Numbered from the stretch's first letter, positions 1-7,937 are shown. The stretch: 64,000 nucleotides of DNA from Mesoterricola sediminis (GCF_030295425.1 NZ_AP027081.1:806001-870000); one strand, 5' to 3'. Program-made: numbers and translations. The notes: generated by a model from the sequence alone, not told the origin.

Positions 1-1110
1 GAACACCAGGCCCGCGTCCCCCTGGCGCAGGGTCTGCCATTCCAGGTCCAGGATCCAGCTCCCGTTCCCCACCGCCACCGTGAACAGCTCGAAGCCGCTG
101 CGGCACGCGAACCGCGTCCGCTCCCCGTCCTTCGCGCGGGAGGCCGCGCCGTTGGCGAGGCGGGGCTCCAGCAGGTCCGGATCGATGGCGGTGCGCGCCC
201 GCACCTTGTCCATCCAGCGGTGGAAGCTCACCAGCTCCAGCTTTCCGTCCGTGCGCCGCCGGATCTCCTTGGGCGGCGGCAGGCTGCGGGTGCCGGCCTT
301 CACGTCCAGGGCATCGATGTAGAAGGTGTAGACCAGCGTCCGCGGCCCGTCGCGCATCGTCCGTGCCGCGTAGTTGCCCCGGGGCAGCAGGACGTTGTCG
401 TTGAAGGCCTTGTACTCCCCCCGGAAGGTCTCGCTCCACCAGTAGTGCACCTCCACGTCCTCGCGCACCGAACCGATGAGGTAGTACGTGCCCTCCAGCT
501 CCAGGAGGCAGGGGCACTCGATGTCGTCGTACATGCGGGGGAAGAAGAGGGGCGGCTCCAGGACGTAGCCCTCGTCGGTGCGGCGCACCAGCCCCACGCA
601 GCCCCGCCGGCTCACGGGTCCCCCGGCCACCCGGGCGCAGAGGAGGAGCCACTCCTCCTCCGCGCTGCGCCACAGGAAGGGATCCCGGAAGGAGACCCAG
701 CCCCGCTCCGACGTGCCGGGGCCCTCGTAGACCTCCCCCCGGGGCACCAGGGGCAGGTTGTGCTCGTTGTCCTTCCGCCAGGCCACGAGGTCCCGCGAGA
801 CGGCCCTGCCGATCCGCTGGAAATACCCGTTTTCCGCCCGGTGGAGGCCCGTGTAGAACATCTCGTACACCTTCCGGGCCGGGTTGTGGCTCACGTGCAT
901 GGTCCAGAGCATGTCGTCGTCCCAGGCCCCGGGCTCCCCGGTGAAGAGGGCGTTGCGGGTGCGGGCCCAGCTCATCCCGTCGTCCGAGATGGCGTGGGCG
1001 ATGTAGTCGTGGTTGGGGAGCACCAGATGGAACAGGTGGTACTTGGTGCCACGTTTGATGACGTCTATATCCCCAATTTCCCATTCCCGGAACCCTTGGG
1101 ATTTGTACAT
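1..1110 (-). CDS. Glycoside hydrolase, GH32/GH43-type beta-propeller (3' end outside window)
   Basis: The first 370 codons of a minus-strand gene; the C-terminus lies beyond base 1. It starts at an ATG (1108-1110) preceded by GGAAAGG. The protein looks like a five-bladed beta-propeller glycosidase: an early acidic strand (EIGDIDVIKRGTKYHLFHL, about 11-29), an FRDP motif near residues 141-144 and an ECP motif near 198-200. RDP plus ECP are the stabiliser and acid/base signatures of the GH32/GH68 (beta-fructosidase) clan, and the closest GH43 relatives share the fold. No signal peptide is visible, so it is probably cytoplasmic and acts on an imported oligosaccharide. Substrate cannot be read from the sequence. 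It is divergent from the regulator at 1264, with about 150 bp between them. Confidence 0.75.
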   Translation of the reverse strand, partial: MYKSQGFREWEIGDIDVIKRGTKYHLFHLVLPNHDYIAHAISDDGMSWARTRNALFTGEPGAWDDDMLWTMHVSHNPARKVYEMFYTGLHRAENGYFQRIGRAVSRDLVAWRKDNEHNLPLVPRGEVYEGPGTSERGWVSFRDPFLWRSAEEEWLLLCARVAGGPVSRRGCVGLVRRTDEGYVLEPPLFFPRMYDDIECPCLLELEGTYYLIGSVREDVEVHYWWSETFRGEYKAFNDNVLLPRGNYAARTMRDGPRTLVYTFYIDALDVKAGTRSLPPPKEIRRRTDGKLELVSFHRWMDKVRARTAIDPDLLEPRLANGAASRAKDGERTRFACRSGFELFTVAVGNGSWILDLEWQTLRQGDAGLVF

Positions 1111-1229
1111 GTCTTGCCTTTCCACGGTTTTTTGGAACTGCCTACCTTGGATTCCCTCGCCGCTCCCTCCGTTCCCCGGAAGGGTGGTCTGTGCCTCATA
1201 CCGCCCGCGTGTTCCCGGGCCCCGACTTG

Positions 1230-1245
1230 TGTGATACAAATCACG
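1230..1245. promoter_or_regulatory. CRP/FNR-type operator upstream of the regulator gene
   Basis: TGTGATACAAATCACG contains the perfect inverted repeat GTGAT-N4-ATCAC, the half-site arrangement bound by CRP/FNR-family proteins. It ends 18 bp before the start codon of the CRP/FNR-family gene at 1264, and lies in the divergent gap shared with the glycosidase. Position suggests autoregulation, probably repression because it would overlap or follow the promoter. The site is seen; the regulator assignment is inferred. Confidence 0.6.
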
Positions 1246-1263
1246 GGTGCTTTTGGGGTGCCC

Positions 1264-1938
1264 ATGGCCCAGGCGGTAGTCAATTTGAGGCGGATCGAAT
1301 ACCTGGCGGGCCTGCCGGCGGCAGAAGCCGAGGAACTGGCCGCCGTCAGCGAGCTCAGGAAGTACACCGACGGCACCCCCGTCTTCAGCCAGGGCGAGAC
1401 CATCCCGGGCGTCTTCGTCGTCGTCCAGGGGGCCCTCAAGGTCTTCCGCACCGACGGCCGGGGCAAGGTCCAGGTCATCGACATCCTCCAGCCCGGCACC
1501 TGCGTGGGCGAAGTCCAGGTCTTCGACGGCGGCGTGGCCGCCAGCGGGGCCGAGGCCCACGGGGACACCGAGTGCTGGCTGGTCCCCGCCAACGCCCTGC
1601 GGCTCATGGCCGTCAAGAACAACGCCGTGGCCATGTGCATGATCCAGCACTTCGCCGGCAAGGTGCGCCACCTCATCTCCCTGGTCGAGACCCTGAGCCT
1701 CCACAGCGTCCCCGAGCGCGTGGGCCAGCTGATCCTCGAGTACCAGGGCCGGAATCCCGGCCGCGCGCTGGTCGAGTTCAAGGAGACCCAGGAGGACCTG
1801 GCCCAGTGCATCGGCGCCAGCCGCGAAGCCTTCAGCCGAGCCCTCCGCCTCCTCGCCGACCTCGGCCTGATCCAGAGCACCTTCCCCGTCGTCCGGATCC
1901 TGGATATCCAGAAACTCCAGCGCTACGCCCGCGGCTAA
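1264..1938 (+). CDS. CRP/FNR family transcriptional regulator
   Basis: 224 aa, the usual family length. Residues about 15-125 form the cyclic-nucleotide-binding-like beta-roll (KYTDGTPVFSQGETIPGVFVV, then the GTCVGEVQVFDGG segment), followed by a dimerisation helix and a C-terminal winged helix-turn-helix around 165-215 (TQEDLAQCIGASREAFSRAL). The N-terminal CxxC cluster of oxygen-sensing FNR is absent, and the arginine/serine pair that binds cAMP phosphate is not obvious, so the ligand is unknown. The ATG at 1264 was chosen because it sits just after the palindromic operator and gives the normal N-terminus; a longer open frame begins at 220 but reads through the divergent glycosidase. No co-transcribed gene follows; an IS element lies 200 bp downstream. 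Confidence 0.9.
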   Translation: MAQAVVNLRRIEYLAGLPAAEAEELAAVSELRKYTDGTPVFSQGETIPGVFVVVQGALKVFRTDGRGKVQVIDILQPGTCVGEVQVFDGGVAASGAEAHGDTECWLVPANALRLMAVKNNAVAMCMIQHFAGKVRHLISLVETLSLHSVPERVGQLILEYQGRNPGRALVEFKETQEDLAQCIGASREAFSRALRLLADLGLIQSTFPVVRILDIQKLQRYARG

Positions 1939-2251
1939 GGCAACCGAACGAGCTCTGCGACCACCTGGCGCCGGGCAGGGCCAGGGCCTCCCTCCGCGAA
2001 CCCATGCGCATTCCGCCTGGGCCCGGTCCCAGGCTCCTGGGGCCGGCCTGCCGCTGGGGGGAGGCCTGGCCATGGAAGGTAGGCCGGGTGGTCCTCCCTT
2101 CAAGCGATGGAAATTCATGGATGGCCCAGGAACCCAAGGGTGTGTTCGTAATCTAGGATAGTAATGGCTAATTCCCATCCGTGCCGGAGCATGGAGGAGC
2201 TGGAATCGTGAGTCTGTGCTGCAGTGCCTGATGGCGCCGCGCATACGCAGC

Positions 2252-2304
2252 ATCCTATTGGAACGCGGAGGCGCGGAGGATCTCGCTGAGGCTCGCGGAG
2301 AAAG
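2252..2304 (-). repeat. Left arm of 53-bp inverted repeat flanking GxxExxY fragment
   Basis: This segment (core GGAACGCGGAGGCGCGGAGG followed by ATCTCGCTGAGGCTCGCGGA) is the reverse complement of 2577-2629 with only a handful of mismatches. It lies exactly where similarity to the GxxExxY family stops. Confidence 0.8.
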
Positions 2305-2526
2305 GATCAAGCCCACAAGCCCCCTCCACTCGATATCCAGGAAAACCTCCCGCTTCACCTTATGGCCGGCCAGTCTCAGGGAGTGCGCCAGACAGACCTT
2401 GTAGGGATCTTCCAGGAGTCCGTGCCCCAGAGCCTTCTGGATCTCGATGGCCTCCCCGATGATGGCCTGGGTGATCTCCTTGTGCGGATGATCCTCCCCG
2501 TCGACCTCTCCCCAATGCCTTCCCAT
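2305..2526 (-). pseudogene. GxxExxY family protein, N-terminal fragment
   Basis: Minus-strand frame starting at ATG 2524-2526. It encodes HKEITQAIIGEAIEIQKALG, then GHGLLEDPYKVCLAHSL, then LAGHKVKREVFLDIEWRG. This is the N-terminal half of the GxxExxY family (about 120-130 aa, related to PD-(D/E)XK nucleases); the name-giving motif GLLEDPY is present. The C-terminal half with the expected (D/E)xK core is missing: after EWRGLVG the frame runs into the left inverted-repeat arm and continues open without family similarity. I treat it as a broken gene. It is a passenger between the transposase gene and the left end of the IS. Boundaries of the similarity are approximate. Confidence 0.7.
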
Positions 2527-2576
2527 CACGCCTCCCGTTGGGACGTGTCATTGGGAGGTGGCAGGTTCCAGGAGCG

Positions 2577-2629
2577 CTTTCCTCCGCGACCCTCTGCGAG
2601 ATCCTCCGCGCCTCCGCGTTTCATAGGAT
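2577..2629 (+). repeat. Right arm of 53-bp inverted repeat flanking GxxExxY fragment
   Basis: Contains GATCCTCCGCGCCTCCGCGT and ends TCATAGGAT. It pairs with 2252-2304. It lies 50 bp upstream of the GxxExxY start codon (minus-strand sense), so the two arms enclose the fragment. Confidence 0.8.
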
Positions 2630-2662
2630 CAATGAGGATCCGGAACGCTTGTCACCCTCCGC

Positions 2663-3418
2663 TCATAGCCTCAGCCAGATCACGATGCAGGCCAAAGCCA
2701 CCTGGGCTGAGAAACTTCGCGCCGTTTTGTCGAACCTGGTGGCCAGCGCCCTGAACTGTTTGAGCTTGGCGAACCCATGCTCGATGGCATGGCGGGCCTT
2801 GTATAGGTGTGAGTCCCAGGCCGCCGGATTCTTGCGCCGGGGATGAGGTGGGATGACGGCTGTCGCACCCATGGCCTCGATCGCCTTCCATACCGGGTTC
2901 CCATCGTAGGCCCGATCTCCGGACACGTACTCTGCCTGCCAACCGCACAGCAATCCTTCAGCAGACCGGCTTTCATGGGCTTGCCCCGGAGTGACCAGGA
3001 AATCCAAAGGATTACCGTGGGCATCGCAGATCAAATGGATCTTGGTCGAGCATCCACCCCGAGATCGTCCGAGCGCCTGGTTCCAGAGCCCCCCCCTTTT
3101 GCCTGCTGAAGGTTGATGAGCGCGAATGATGGTGCCATCCAGCATGACCCACTCCAGGTCGGCTTCCTTGCGCAGGAACTCCAGGATCCTTTGCCACACG
3201 CCGCGCTTGGTCCAGGCCTCAAATCGCGTGTACACGCTTGTCCAAGGTCCAAATTCCTCCGGCAGGTCCCTCCACGGCGCCCCAGTCCTGTGCCTCCACA
3301 GGATCGCCTCCACCATGGGACGGTTGGGGTGACGGGATCGCCCCATCCCTCCACGCTCTGGCGGAAGGAGCGGTTCAAGCTTTGCCCACATGGCATCGGT
3401 CAGGAAACTTCTCGGCAT
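2663..3418 (-). CDS. IS5-family transposase
   Basis: 251 aa DDE transposase. The N-terminus (MPRSFLTDAMWAKLEPLLPP, then the ILWRHRTGAPWRDLPEEFG segment) is the DUF4096-like domain of IS5/IS427-type transposases. Catalytic residues expected for a DDE fold are visible: D in the WVMLDGTI segment (about residue 93), D in SGDRAYDG (about 166), and the acidic residue in the C-terminal HAIEHGFAKLKQFR segment (the YREN-like region, about 213). It appears full length and uninterrupted. The start is 72 bp from the terminal inverted repeat at 3490-3507. Confidence 0.9.
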   Translation of the reverse strand: MPRSFLTDAMWAKLEPLLPPERGGMGRSRHPNRPMVEAILWRHRTGAPWRDLPEEFGPWTSVYTRFEAWTKRGVWQRILEFLRKEADLEWVMLDGTIIRAHQPSAGKRGGLWNQALGRSRGGCSTKIHLICDAHGNPLDFLVTPGQAHESRSAEGLLCGWQAEYVSGDRAYDGNPVWKAIEAMGATAVIPPHPRRKNPAAWDSHLYKARHAIEHGFAKLKQFRALATRFDKTARSFSAQVALACIVIWLRL

Positions 3419-3528
3419 CGTTACCCCAGGAAAATTCGTGGTGTACGAGCCTTTACGTATGAGTACAAGTTAACTATTTTTCTAATCTATAGATTCCGAA
3501 CACAGCCTAGGCGCAGCAGATCGCGTTG

Positions 3529-3555
3529 AAAAAAAAGGAGGGGCTGTCCGCCCTA
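3529..3555 (-). terminator. Possible Rho-independent terminator of the hemerythrin-Nfn gene
   Basis: On the minus strand, directly after the stop codon, GGGCGGACAGCCCC can form a short GGGC/GCCC stem followed by TCC and eight consecutive T. The stem is short, so this is a modest call. Confidence 0.4.
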
Positions 3556-6318
3556 CCCGTTCGCCTCGGTGAGCTGACGGTGGATGGCCTCGGCCGCGCG
3601 GCGGCCCTGGCCCATGGCGAGGATGACGGTGGCACCGCCGGTGATCACGTCGCCGCCGGCGAAGATGCCGGGCACGGTGGTCTCGCCGGTCTTGGCGTCC
3701 ACGGCGACGACGCCGCCCTTGAGGGTTTCGAGGCGCTTCTCCACCTGGGCCAGCAGGGGATTCACGGAGAAGCCGAGGGCGATGACGAGGGTGTCGCAGG
3801 GCAGGAGGAGGGTGCGGTCCGTGGCGCGGACGCCGCGGCGGCCGTCGGGCCCGGGCTCGGTGAGCTCCATCTCGGCGCACTCGATGTGGGTGATCCAGCC
3901 CTTGTCATTGCCGATGCAGCGGATGGGGTTGGTCAGCCAGTGGAACTGGACGCCCTCCTCCTCGGTGTGCTCGAGCTCCTCCTTGCGGGCGGTGGATTCC
4001 TTGATGGTGCGGCGGTACACGATGGACACGGTGTCGGGGCCCATGCGCCGGGCCGCGCGGGCCGCGTCCATGGCGGTGTTGCCGCACCCGACGACGACCA
4101 CGTGCCGGCCGACGGTCACGGGGGTGCCCGTCTCGGGGAAGAGGTCGGCGCGCATGAGGTTGATGCGGGTGAGGAATTCGTTGGCGGTGTAGATGCCCTT
4201 GCAGTCCTCGCCCGGGATGCCGAGCATCTTGGGCAGGCCGGCCCCGGTGCCCATGAACACGGCGTCGTAGTCCGCCTTGAGCTCGGCCAGGGTCATGCTG
4301 CGCCCCACCAGGGTGTTGAGCACGAACTTCACGCCCATGCGGCGGAGGGTGGCGACTTCCTTGTCCACGATCTCGTTGGGCAGGCGGAACTCGGGGATGC
4401 CGTAGAGGAGCACGCCGCCGGGGCGGTGCAGGGCGTCGAAGACGGTGACGTCGTGGCCCTTCCCGGCGAGCTCGCCGGCCACGGTCAGGCCCGCGGGGCC
4501 GGCGCCGACGACGGCCACCTTCTTGCCGGTGGGGGGGGCCATGGGCGGGGTCTCGGGCTCCGCGGCCAGGAGGGCGTCGGCGGCGAAGCGTTCCAGGCGG
4601 CCGATGGCCACGGGCTCGCCCTTGATGCCCACCACGCACTTGGCCTCGCACTGCTTCTCCTGGGGGCAGACCCGGCCGCAGACGGCGGGCAGGGAGGAGG
4701 ACTGCTTGAGGATGCGGGCGGCCTCGAGGGGGTTGCCCGCCTCGATCTGCTTGACGAACTTGGGGATATCGATGTTGACGGGGCAGCCCTCGATGCACTT
4801 GGGGACCTTGCAGTCCAGGCAGCGGGCGGCCTCGAGCCGGGCCTGCTCGGGGTTCAGGACGAGGGTGACCTCGCGGAAGTTGGCGACCCGGTGGGAGGGT
4901 TCCTGGCAGGCCGCGACCTGGCGGGGGATCTTCATGCGCTGGGCGGGCTTGAGGGTGGGGAGGTCCAGGTTCTGCCAGTCCAGGTCGGCCACGGGGGCGA
5001 TGAACGGCAGATCGGCGTCGGTGACGGGATGGGAGGGCAGGCCCAGGTTGCAGACGTGGTCGGAAGCCTTGGTCTCGTCGGCGCGGTACCAGTCCTGGCG
5101 CATGCGGAGCTGGGCGAAGTCGACCTTGTGGCCGTCGAAGTCGGGGCCGTCGAAGCAGGCGAACTTCTGCTCGCCGCCGACCGTGACGCGGCAGCCGCCG
5201 CACATGCCGGTGCCGTCCACCATGAGCGCGTTCAGGCTCACCAGGGTGAAGATGCCCTTGGGCCGGGTGGCCTCGGAGACGGCCTGCATCATGGGCATGG
5301 GGCCGACGGCGATGACCTCGGCGATGGGCTCGCGCTCGATGAGTTCGGCCAGGGGATGGGTGACGATGCCCTTGCGGCCGAGGCTCCCGTCGTCGGTGGT
5401 GATGATGAGCTCGTCGCTGGCGGCCTCCAGTTCCGCGGCCAGGAGCACGCGCTCGCGGCTGCGGCCGCCGAGGATGGTGATGACCTTCTGGCCGCGGGCC
5501 TTGAGGGCCTTGGCCGCCGGGAGGATGGCGGCGCTGCCGTATCCGCCGGCCACCAGGACGACGGTGCCCGTCTCCACGAGCTCGGTGGGCTCGCCCATGG
5601 GGCCCGCCACCGCGAAGAGCTTGTCGCCGGCGCTCAGCCTGCCCATGGCGCGCGTGGTCGCGCCCACCTCGACCATGATGAAGCGGATCCAGCCGGCGCG
5701 GGGGTCGCCGTCGGCGAGGGTGAGGGGGATGCGCTCGCTGGTGGGGAAGGGGGCCACCATCAGGAACTGGCCGGGCTTGCGGCCCCGGGCCACCATGGGG
5801 GCCTGGACGACGAAGCTCCAGGTCTCGGGGGCCAGCAGCTCCTTCTCGAGGATGAGGTAGCCGTCCTCGTTCACCTCGGCGCCCATGTAGAGGGACTTGC
5901 CCTTGAGGAGGGGCAGCATGACCCGCTCCTCGGTCTCGATGTGCTGGCGGACCAGGTCCAGGAGCTTGCGCGCCACCTCCAGGTAGGGGCCCTGCTCCCG
6001 CACGCTGCCGCCGTCGTTGCCGCTCAGCAGGTGGAGGGTGAGGTCCCACATCTCCCGGTGGTCGCCCACGAGCTGGTCCATGAGGGCCTCGGCGCCCAGC
6101 TCCTCCAGCAGGGGGAGGAGTTCGCGTTCCTCGGCCTCGTTGTGGGGCCGGAGCACCTCGTAGATCCAGCGGGCGGCCCGCTCCATGCCGACCCAGTCCC
6201 GCCCCGCGATCGCGGCGTCCAGCTCCGTGAGCTTGCCGAGGGCGGTGAGGTGCAGGAGGTGCCACTCGCCCATGGACGTCTCGTCGTGGACCAGGGCAAA
6301 GGAGGGGGCTGGGGACAT
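3553..6318 (-). CDS. Hemerythrin-NfnAB fusion (NADPH-dependent ferredoxin:NAD oxidoreductase / GltD-like)
   Basis: 921 aa three-part fusion. Residues about 10-150 are an HHE hemerythrin domain: EWHLLHLT, LRPHNEAEERELLPLL, VGDHREMW and RQHIETEERVMLPLL give the His/Glu di-iron ligands. Residues about 155-430 are the FAD/NAD module of NfnA, also called sulfide dehydrogenase or DHOD electron-transfer subunit, with VLVAGGYGSAAILP and a [2Fe-2S] motif in GTGMCGGCRVTVGG plus FACFDGP. Residues about 480-915 are NfnB/GltD: two Cys-rich 4Fe-4S motifs (CLDCKVPKCIEGCP and CGRVCPQEKQCEAKC), a VAVVGAGPAGL FAD site and a VVVVGCGNTAMDAA NADPH site. Nfn bifurcates electrons between NADH, ferredoxin and NADPH in anaerobes; the N-terminal hemerythrin suggests O2 or NO sensing or scavenging at the flavoenzyme. 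No glutaminase/GltB partner is next to it. Divergent from arcC. Confidence 0.88.
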   Translation of the reverse strand: MSPAPSFALVHDETSMGEWHLLHLTALGKLTELDAAIAGRDWVGMERAARWIYEVLRPHNEAEERELLPLLEELGAEALMDQLVGDHREMWDLTLHLLSGNDGGSVREQGPYLEVARKLLDLVRQHIETEERVMLPLLKGKSLYMGAEVNEDGYLILEKELLAPETWSFVVQAPMVARGRKPGQFLMVAPFPTSERIPLTLADGDPRAGWIRFIMVEVGATTRAMGRLSAGDKLFAVAGPMGEPTELVETGTVVLVAGGYGSAAILPAAKALKARGQKVITILGGRSRERVLLAAELEAASDELIITTDDGSLGRKGIVTHPLAELIEREPIAEVIAVGPMPMMQAVSEATRPKGIFTLVSLNALMVDGTGMCGGCRVTVGGEQKFACFDGPDFDGHKVDFAQLRMRQDWYRADETKASDHVCNLGLPSHPVTDADLPFIAPVADLDWQNLDLPTLKPAQRMKIPRQVAACQEPSHRVANFREVTLVLNPEQARLEAARCLDCKVPKCIEGCPVNIDIPKFVKQIEAGNPLEAARILKQSSSLPAVCGRVCPQEKQCEAKCVVGIKGEPVAIGRLERFAADALLAAEPETPPMAPPTGKKVAVVGAGPAGLTVAGELAGKGHDVTVFDALHRPGGVLLYGIPEFRLPNEIVDKEVATLRRMGVKFVLNTLVGRSMTLAELKADYDAVFMGTGAGLPKMLGIPGEDCKGIYTANEFLTRINLMRADLFPETGTPVTVGRHVVVVGCGNTAMDAARAARRMGPDTVSIVYRRTIKESTARKEELEHTEEEGVQFHWLTNPIRCIGNDKGWITHIECAEMELTEPGPDGRRGVRATDRTLLLPCDTLVIALGFSVNPLLAQVEKRLETLKGGVVAVDAKTGETTVPGIFAGGDVITGGATVILAMGQGRRAAEAIHRQLTEANG

Positions 6319-6381
6319 GGGTGGACTCCGGATTTGCCTTCACTATCGCCTAGCCGCGGCCAGGCCGCCTAGGCTTTGGGG

Positions 6382-6402
6382 GGTGATGTGGCAAACATCA
6401 CC
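6382..6402. promoter_or_regulatory. Perfect 8-bp inverted repeat operator between nfn fusion and arcC
   Basis: GGTGATGT-N5-ACATCACC, centred at 6392 in the divergent gap. The arms match perfectly. Half-sites resemble CRP/FNR (GTGAT/ATCAC) but the spacing between them is 9 nt, not the 4 nt seen at 1231-1244, so a different regulator is likely. It is about 80 bp upstream of the predicted arcC start of transcription and about 70 bp upstream of the other gene's start codon, so it could serve both. Confidence 0.55.
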
Positions 6403-6437
6403 TGGACCCAAAAGAAGACCAGGGGATCAAAAAAGGC

Positions 6438-6465
6438 TTGAAAAAATTTTACTCTCATTTATAAA
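6438..6465 (+). promoter_or_regulatory. Sigma70-like promoter of arcC
   Basis: TTGAAA at 6438-6443 and TATAAA at 6460-6465, 16-nt spacer, inside an unusually AT-rich 50-bp stretch in a GC-rich genome. A GGAGG ribosome-binding site follows at about 6479-6483, five bases before the arcC ATG. Confidence 0.65.
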
Positions 6466-6487
6466 TTTTTTTCACCCTGGAGGTTCC

Positions 6488-7432
6488 ATGGCCCGCACCG
6501 TCGTCATCGCCATCGGCGGCAATTCCCTCATCGCCGACGAAACCCGCCAGTCGGTGGCCGACCAGTACGCGGCGGCCGCCGCCACCTGCGAGCACATCGC
6601 CGCCCTCCTCCAGGGCGAGGACCTCCGCCTGGTGGTGACCCACGGCAACGGGCCGCAGGTGGGCTTCATCCTCCGGCGCTCGGAGCTGGCGGCCCAGGAA
6701 CTCCACATCGTGCCCCTGGACTCCTGCGTGGCCGACACCCAGGGGGCCCTGGGCTACCACCTCCAGCGGGCCCTGCGGAACGCCTTCCGGACCCGAGGGG
6801 TCGCCCGGACTCCCGTCACGGTCGTCACCCAGGTGCTGGTGGACCGGGCCGATCCGGCCTTCGCCAAGCCCAACAAGCCCATCGGCTCCTTCATGAATGC
6901 CGAGCTGGCCGACAAGCATCGCCGGGAGGACGGGTGGGACCTGGTGGAGGACGCGGGCCGGGGCTACCGGCGCGTCGTGGCCTCCCCCCGTCCCAAGGCC
7001 ATCCTGGAACTGGAGGCCGTGCGGGAACTCCTGGACGCGGGCTTCGTGGTGGTGGCCGGCGGGGGCGGGGGCATTCCCGTGGTGGAGGACGCCGAAGGTC
7101 GCCTGACTGGGGCGGCGGCGGTGATCGACAAGGACCTGGCCTCAAGCCTGATGGCCCGGCAGCTTGGAGCGGAACTGCTCGTCATCTCCACGGCCGTGGA
7201 GCAGGTGTGCCTGGATTTCGGGAAGCCCACCCAGCGGGCGCTTGCCACCCTGACCCTGGCCGACGCCCGGCGCTACATCGACGAGGGGCACTTCAAGCCG
7301 GGCAGCATGCTGCCCAAGATCCAGGCCGTGGTGGCCTTCCTGGAGGGGGGCGGCAAGGAGGCGATCATCACCGATCCGGCCCACCTGCCCGCGGCCCTGC
7401 GCGGCGAGGCCGGCACCCGGATCACGGCCTGA
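6488..7432 (+). CDS. arcC: Carbamate kinase
   Basis: 314 aa, normal length. Catalyses carbamoyl phosphate + ADP to ATP + carbamate (+NH3), the ATP-yielding last step of arginine deiminase or related purine/allantoin routes. Amino acid kinase fold: VVIAIGGNSLI at the N-terminus, THGNGPQVG near residue 55, PNKPIGSFM near 130, VVAGGGGGIPVV near 190, and a VIDKDLASSLMA segment near 215. The start is set by a strong GGAGG Shine-Dalgarno. arcA and arcB are not adjacent. The gene ends by overlapping the convergent hemerythrin gene by 11 bp. Confidence 0.93.
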   Translation: MARTVVIAIGGNSLIADETRQSVADQYAAAAATCEHIAALLQGEDLRLVVTHGNGPQVGFILRRSELAAQELHIVPLDSCVADTQGALGYHLQRALRNAFRTRGVARTPVTVVTQVLVDRADPAFAKPNKPIGSFMNAELADKHRREDGWDLVEDAGRGYRRVVASPRPKAILELEAVRELLDAGFVVVAGGGGGIPVVEDAEGRLTGAAAVIDKDLASSLMARQLGAELLVISTAVEQVCLDFGKPTQRALATLTLADARRYIDEGHFKPGSMLPKIQAVVAFLEGGGKEAIITDPAHLPAALRGEAGTRITA

Positions 7433-7892
7433 GGGGTCCTGCTTCGTCCTGGAGGTGCTGGGCGAAGGCCCGGTCCGTCCCCAGGAAGTGCTCGGTGAGC
7501 CAAGCGGCCAGGAAGGACACCAGCTCCTCCAGATCGCTGGTGCTGCCGGCCCGGTAGGTGTTGACCAGGCGATCCAGGTAGGCCCGGGCCCGCTCATGCT
7601 CGTCCGCGTGGGCGGCCAGCTCCGGGAAGCCCTTTTCCGCCATGAGGTTTTCCTCGGTGCGGAAATGGGTGTGCACATAGACGATGAGGAAGGAGAGGAT
7701 GCGCCAGACCTCTTCCTGGGTCTGGCCGCAGGCGATGGCGAAGGCCAGACGGTTGACCCCGGTGACGAGGGCCTTGTGCTGGCTGTCGAGGCGGGGATCC
7801 CCCGTTTCCCAGGCCGGGTCCCAGGCGAGGGGGGTCAGGCGGGAGGTCCGGGCGGGGCTGGGGGCCAGGGGGTTGGGAAGGCAATCGTTCAT
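7422..7892 (-). CDS. Bacteriohemerythrin
   Basis: 156 aa single-domain O2-binding di-iron protein. Ligand positions are visible: H in DSQHKALV, HTHFRTEE (H and E), HADEHERARAYLDR (H), and LTEHFLGTDRAF (H and D). The N-terminal W in LAWDPAWETG is the usual start of the fold. Cytoplasmic oxygen store or delivery protein, or an O2/NO sensor. It is the second hemerythrin within 4 kb (the first is fused to NfnAB), which suggests O2 handling as a theme of this cluster. Convergent with arcC with an 11-bp overlap. Confidence 0.92.
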   Translation of the reverse strand: MNDCLPNPLAPSPARTSRLTPLAWDPAWETGDPRLDSQHKALVTGVNRLAFAIACGQTQEEVWRILSFLIVYVHTHFRTEENLMAEKGFPELAAHADEHERARAYLDRLVNTYRAGSTSDLEELVSFLAAWLTEHFLGTDRAFAQHLQDEAGPLRP

Positions 7893-7937
7893 GTCTTCAA
7901 GGATGGGGACGGGCCCGGTCCCTGGAAATACGGTGGA

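Larger units (their letters stand above)
2138..3507 (-). mobile_element. IS5-family-like insertion sequence carrying a GxxExxY insert
   Basis: Matching terminal inverted repeats are visible: GGGTGTGTTCGTAATCTA at 2138-2155 and, reverse-complemented, GGCTGTGTTCGGAATCTA at 3490-3507 (16 of 18 identical). They enclose an IS5-type transposase on the minus strand. No target duplication could be recognised. The element is 1370 bp, longer than simple members of this group because 2252-2629 holds a GxxExxY fragment with its own inverted repeats; without that segment it would be about 990 bp. It separates the CRP/FNR gene from the hemerythrin-Nfn gene. Confidence 0.75.

Noticed and set aside
220-1263. 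Long plus-strand open frame continuous with the CRP/FNR gene
   Set aside because: It is antisense to the glycosidase and has no homology; the regulator starts at 1264 after its operator.
3526-6372. 948-codon plus-strand open frame
   Set aside because: Mirror of the hemerythrin-Nfn gene in a high-GC genome; composition is the His/Gly/Ala-rich pattern of antisense frames.
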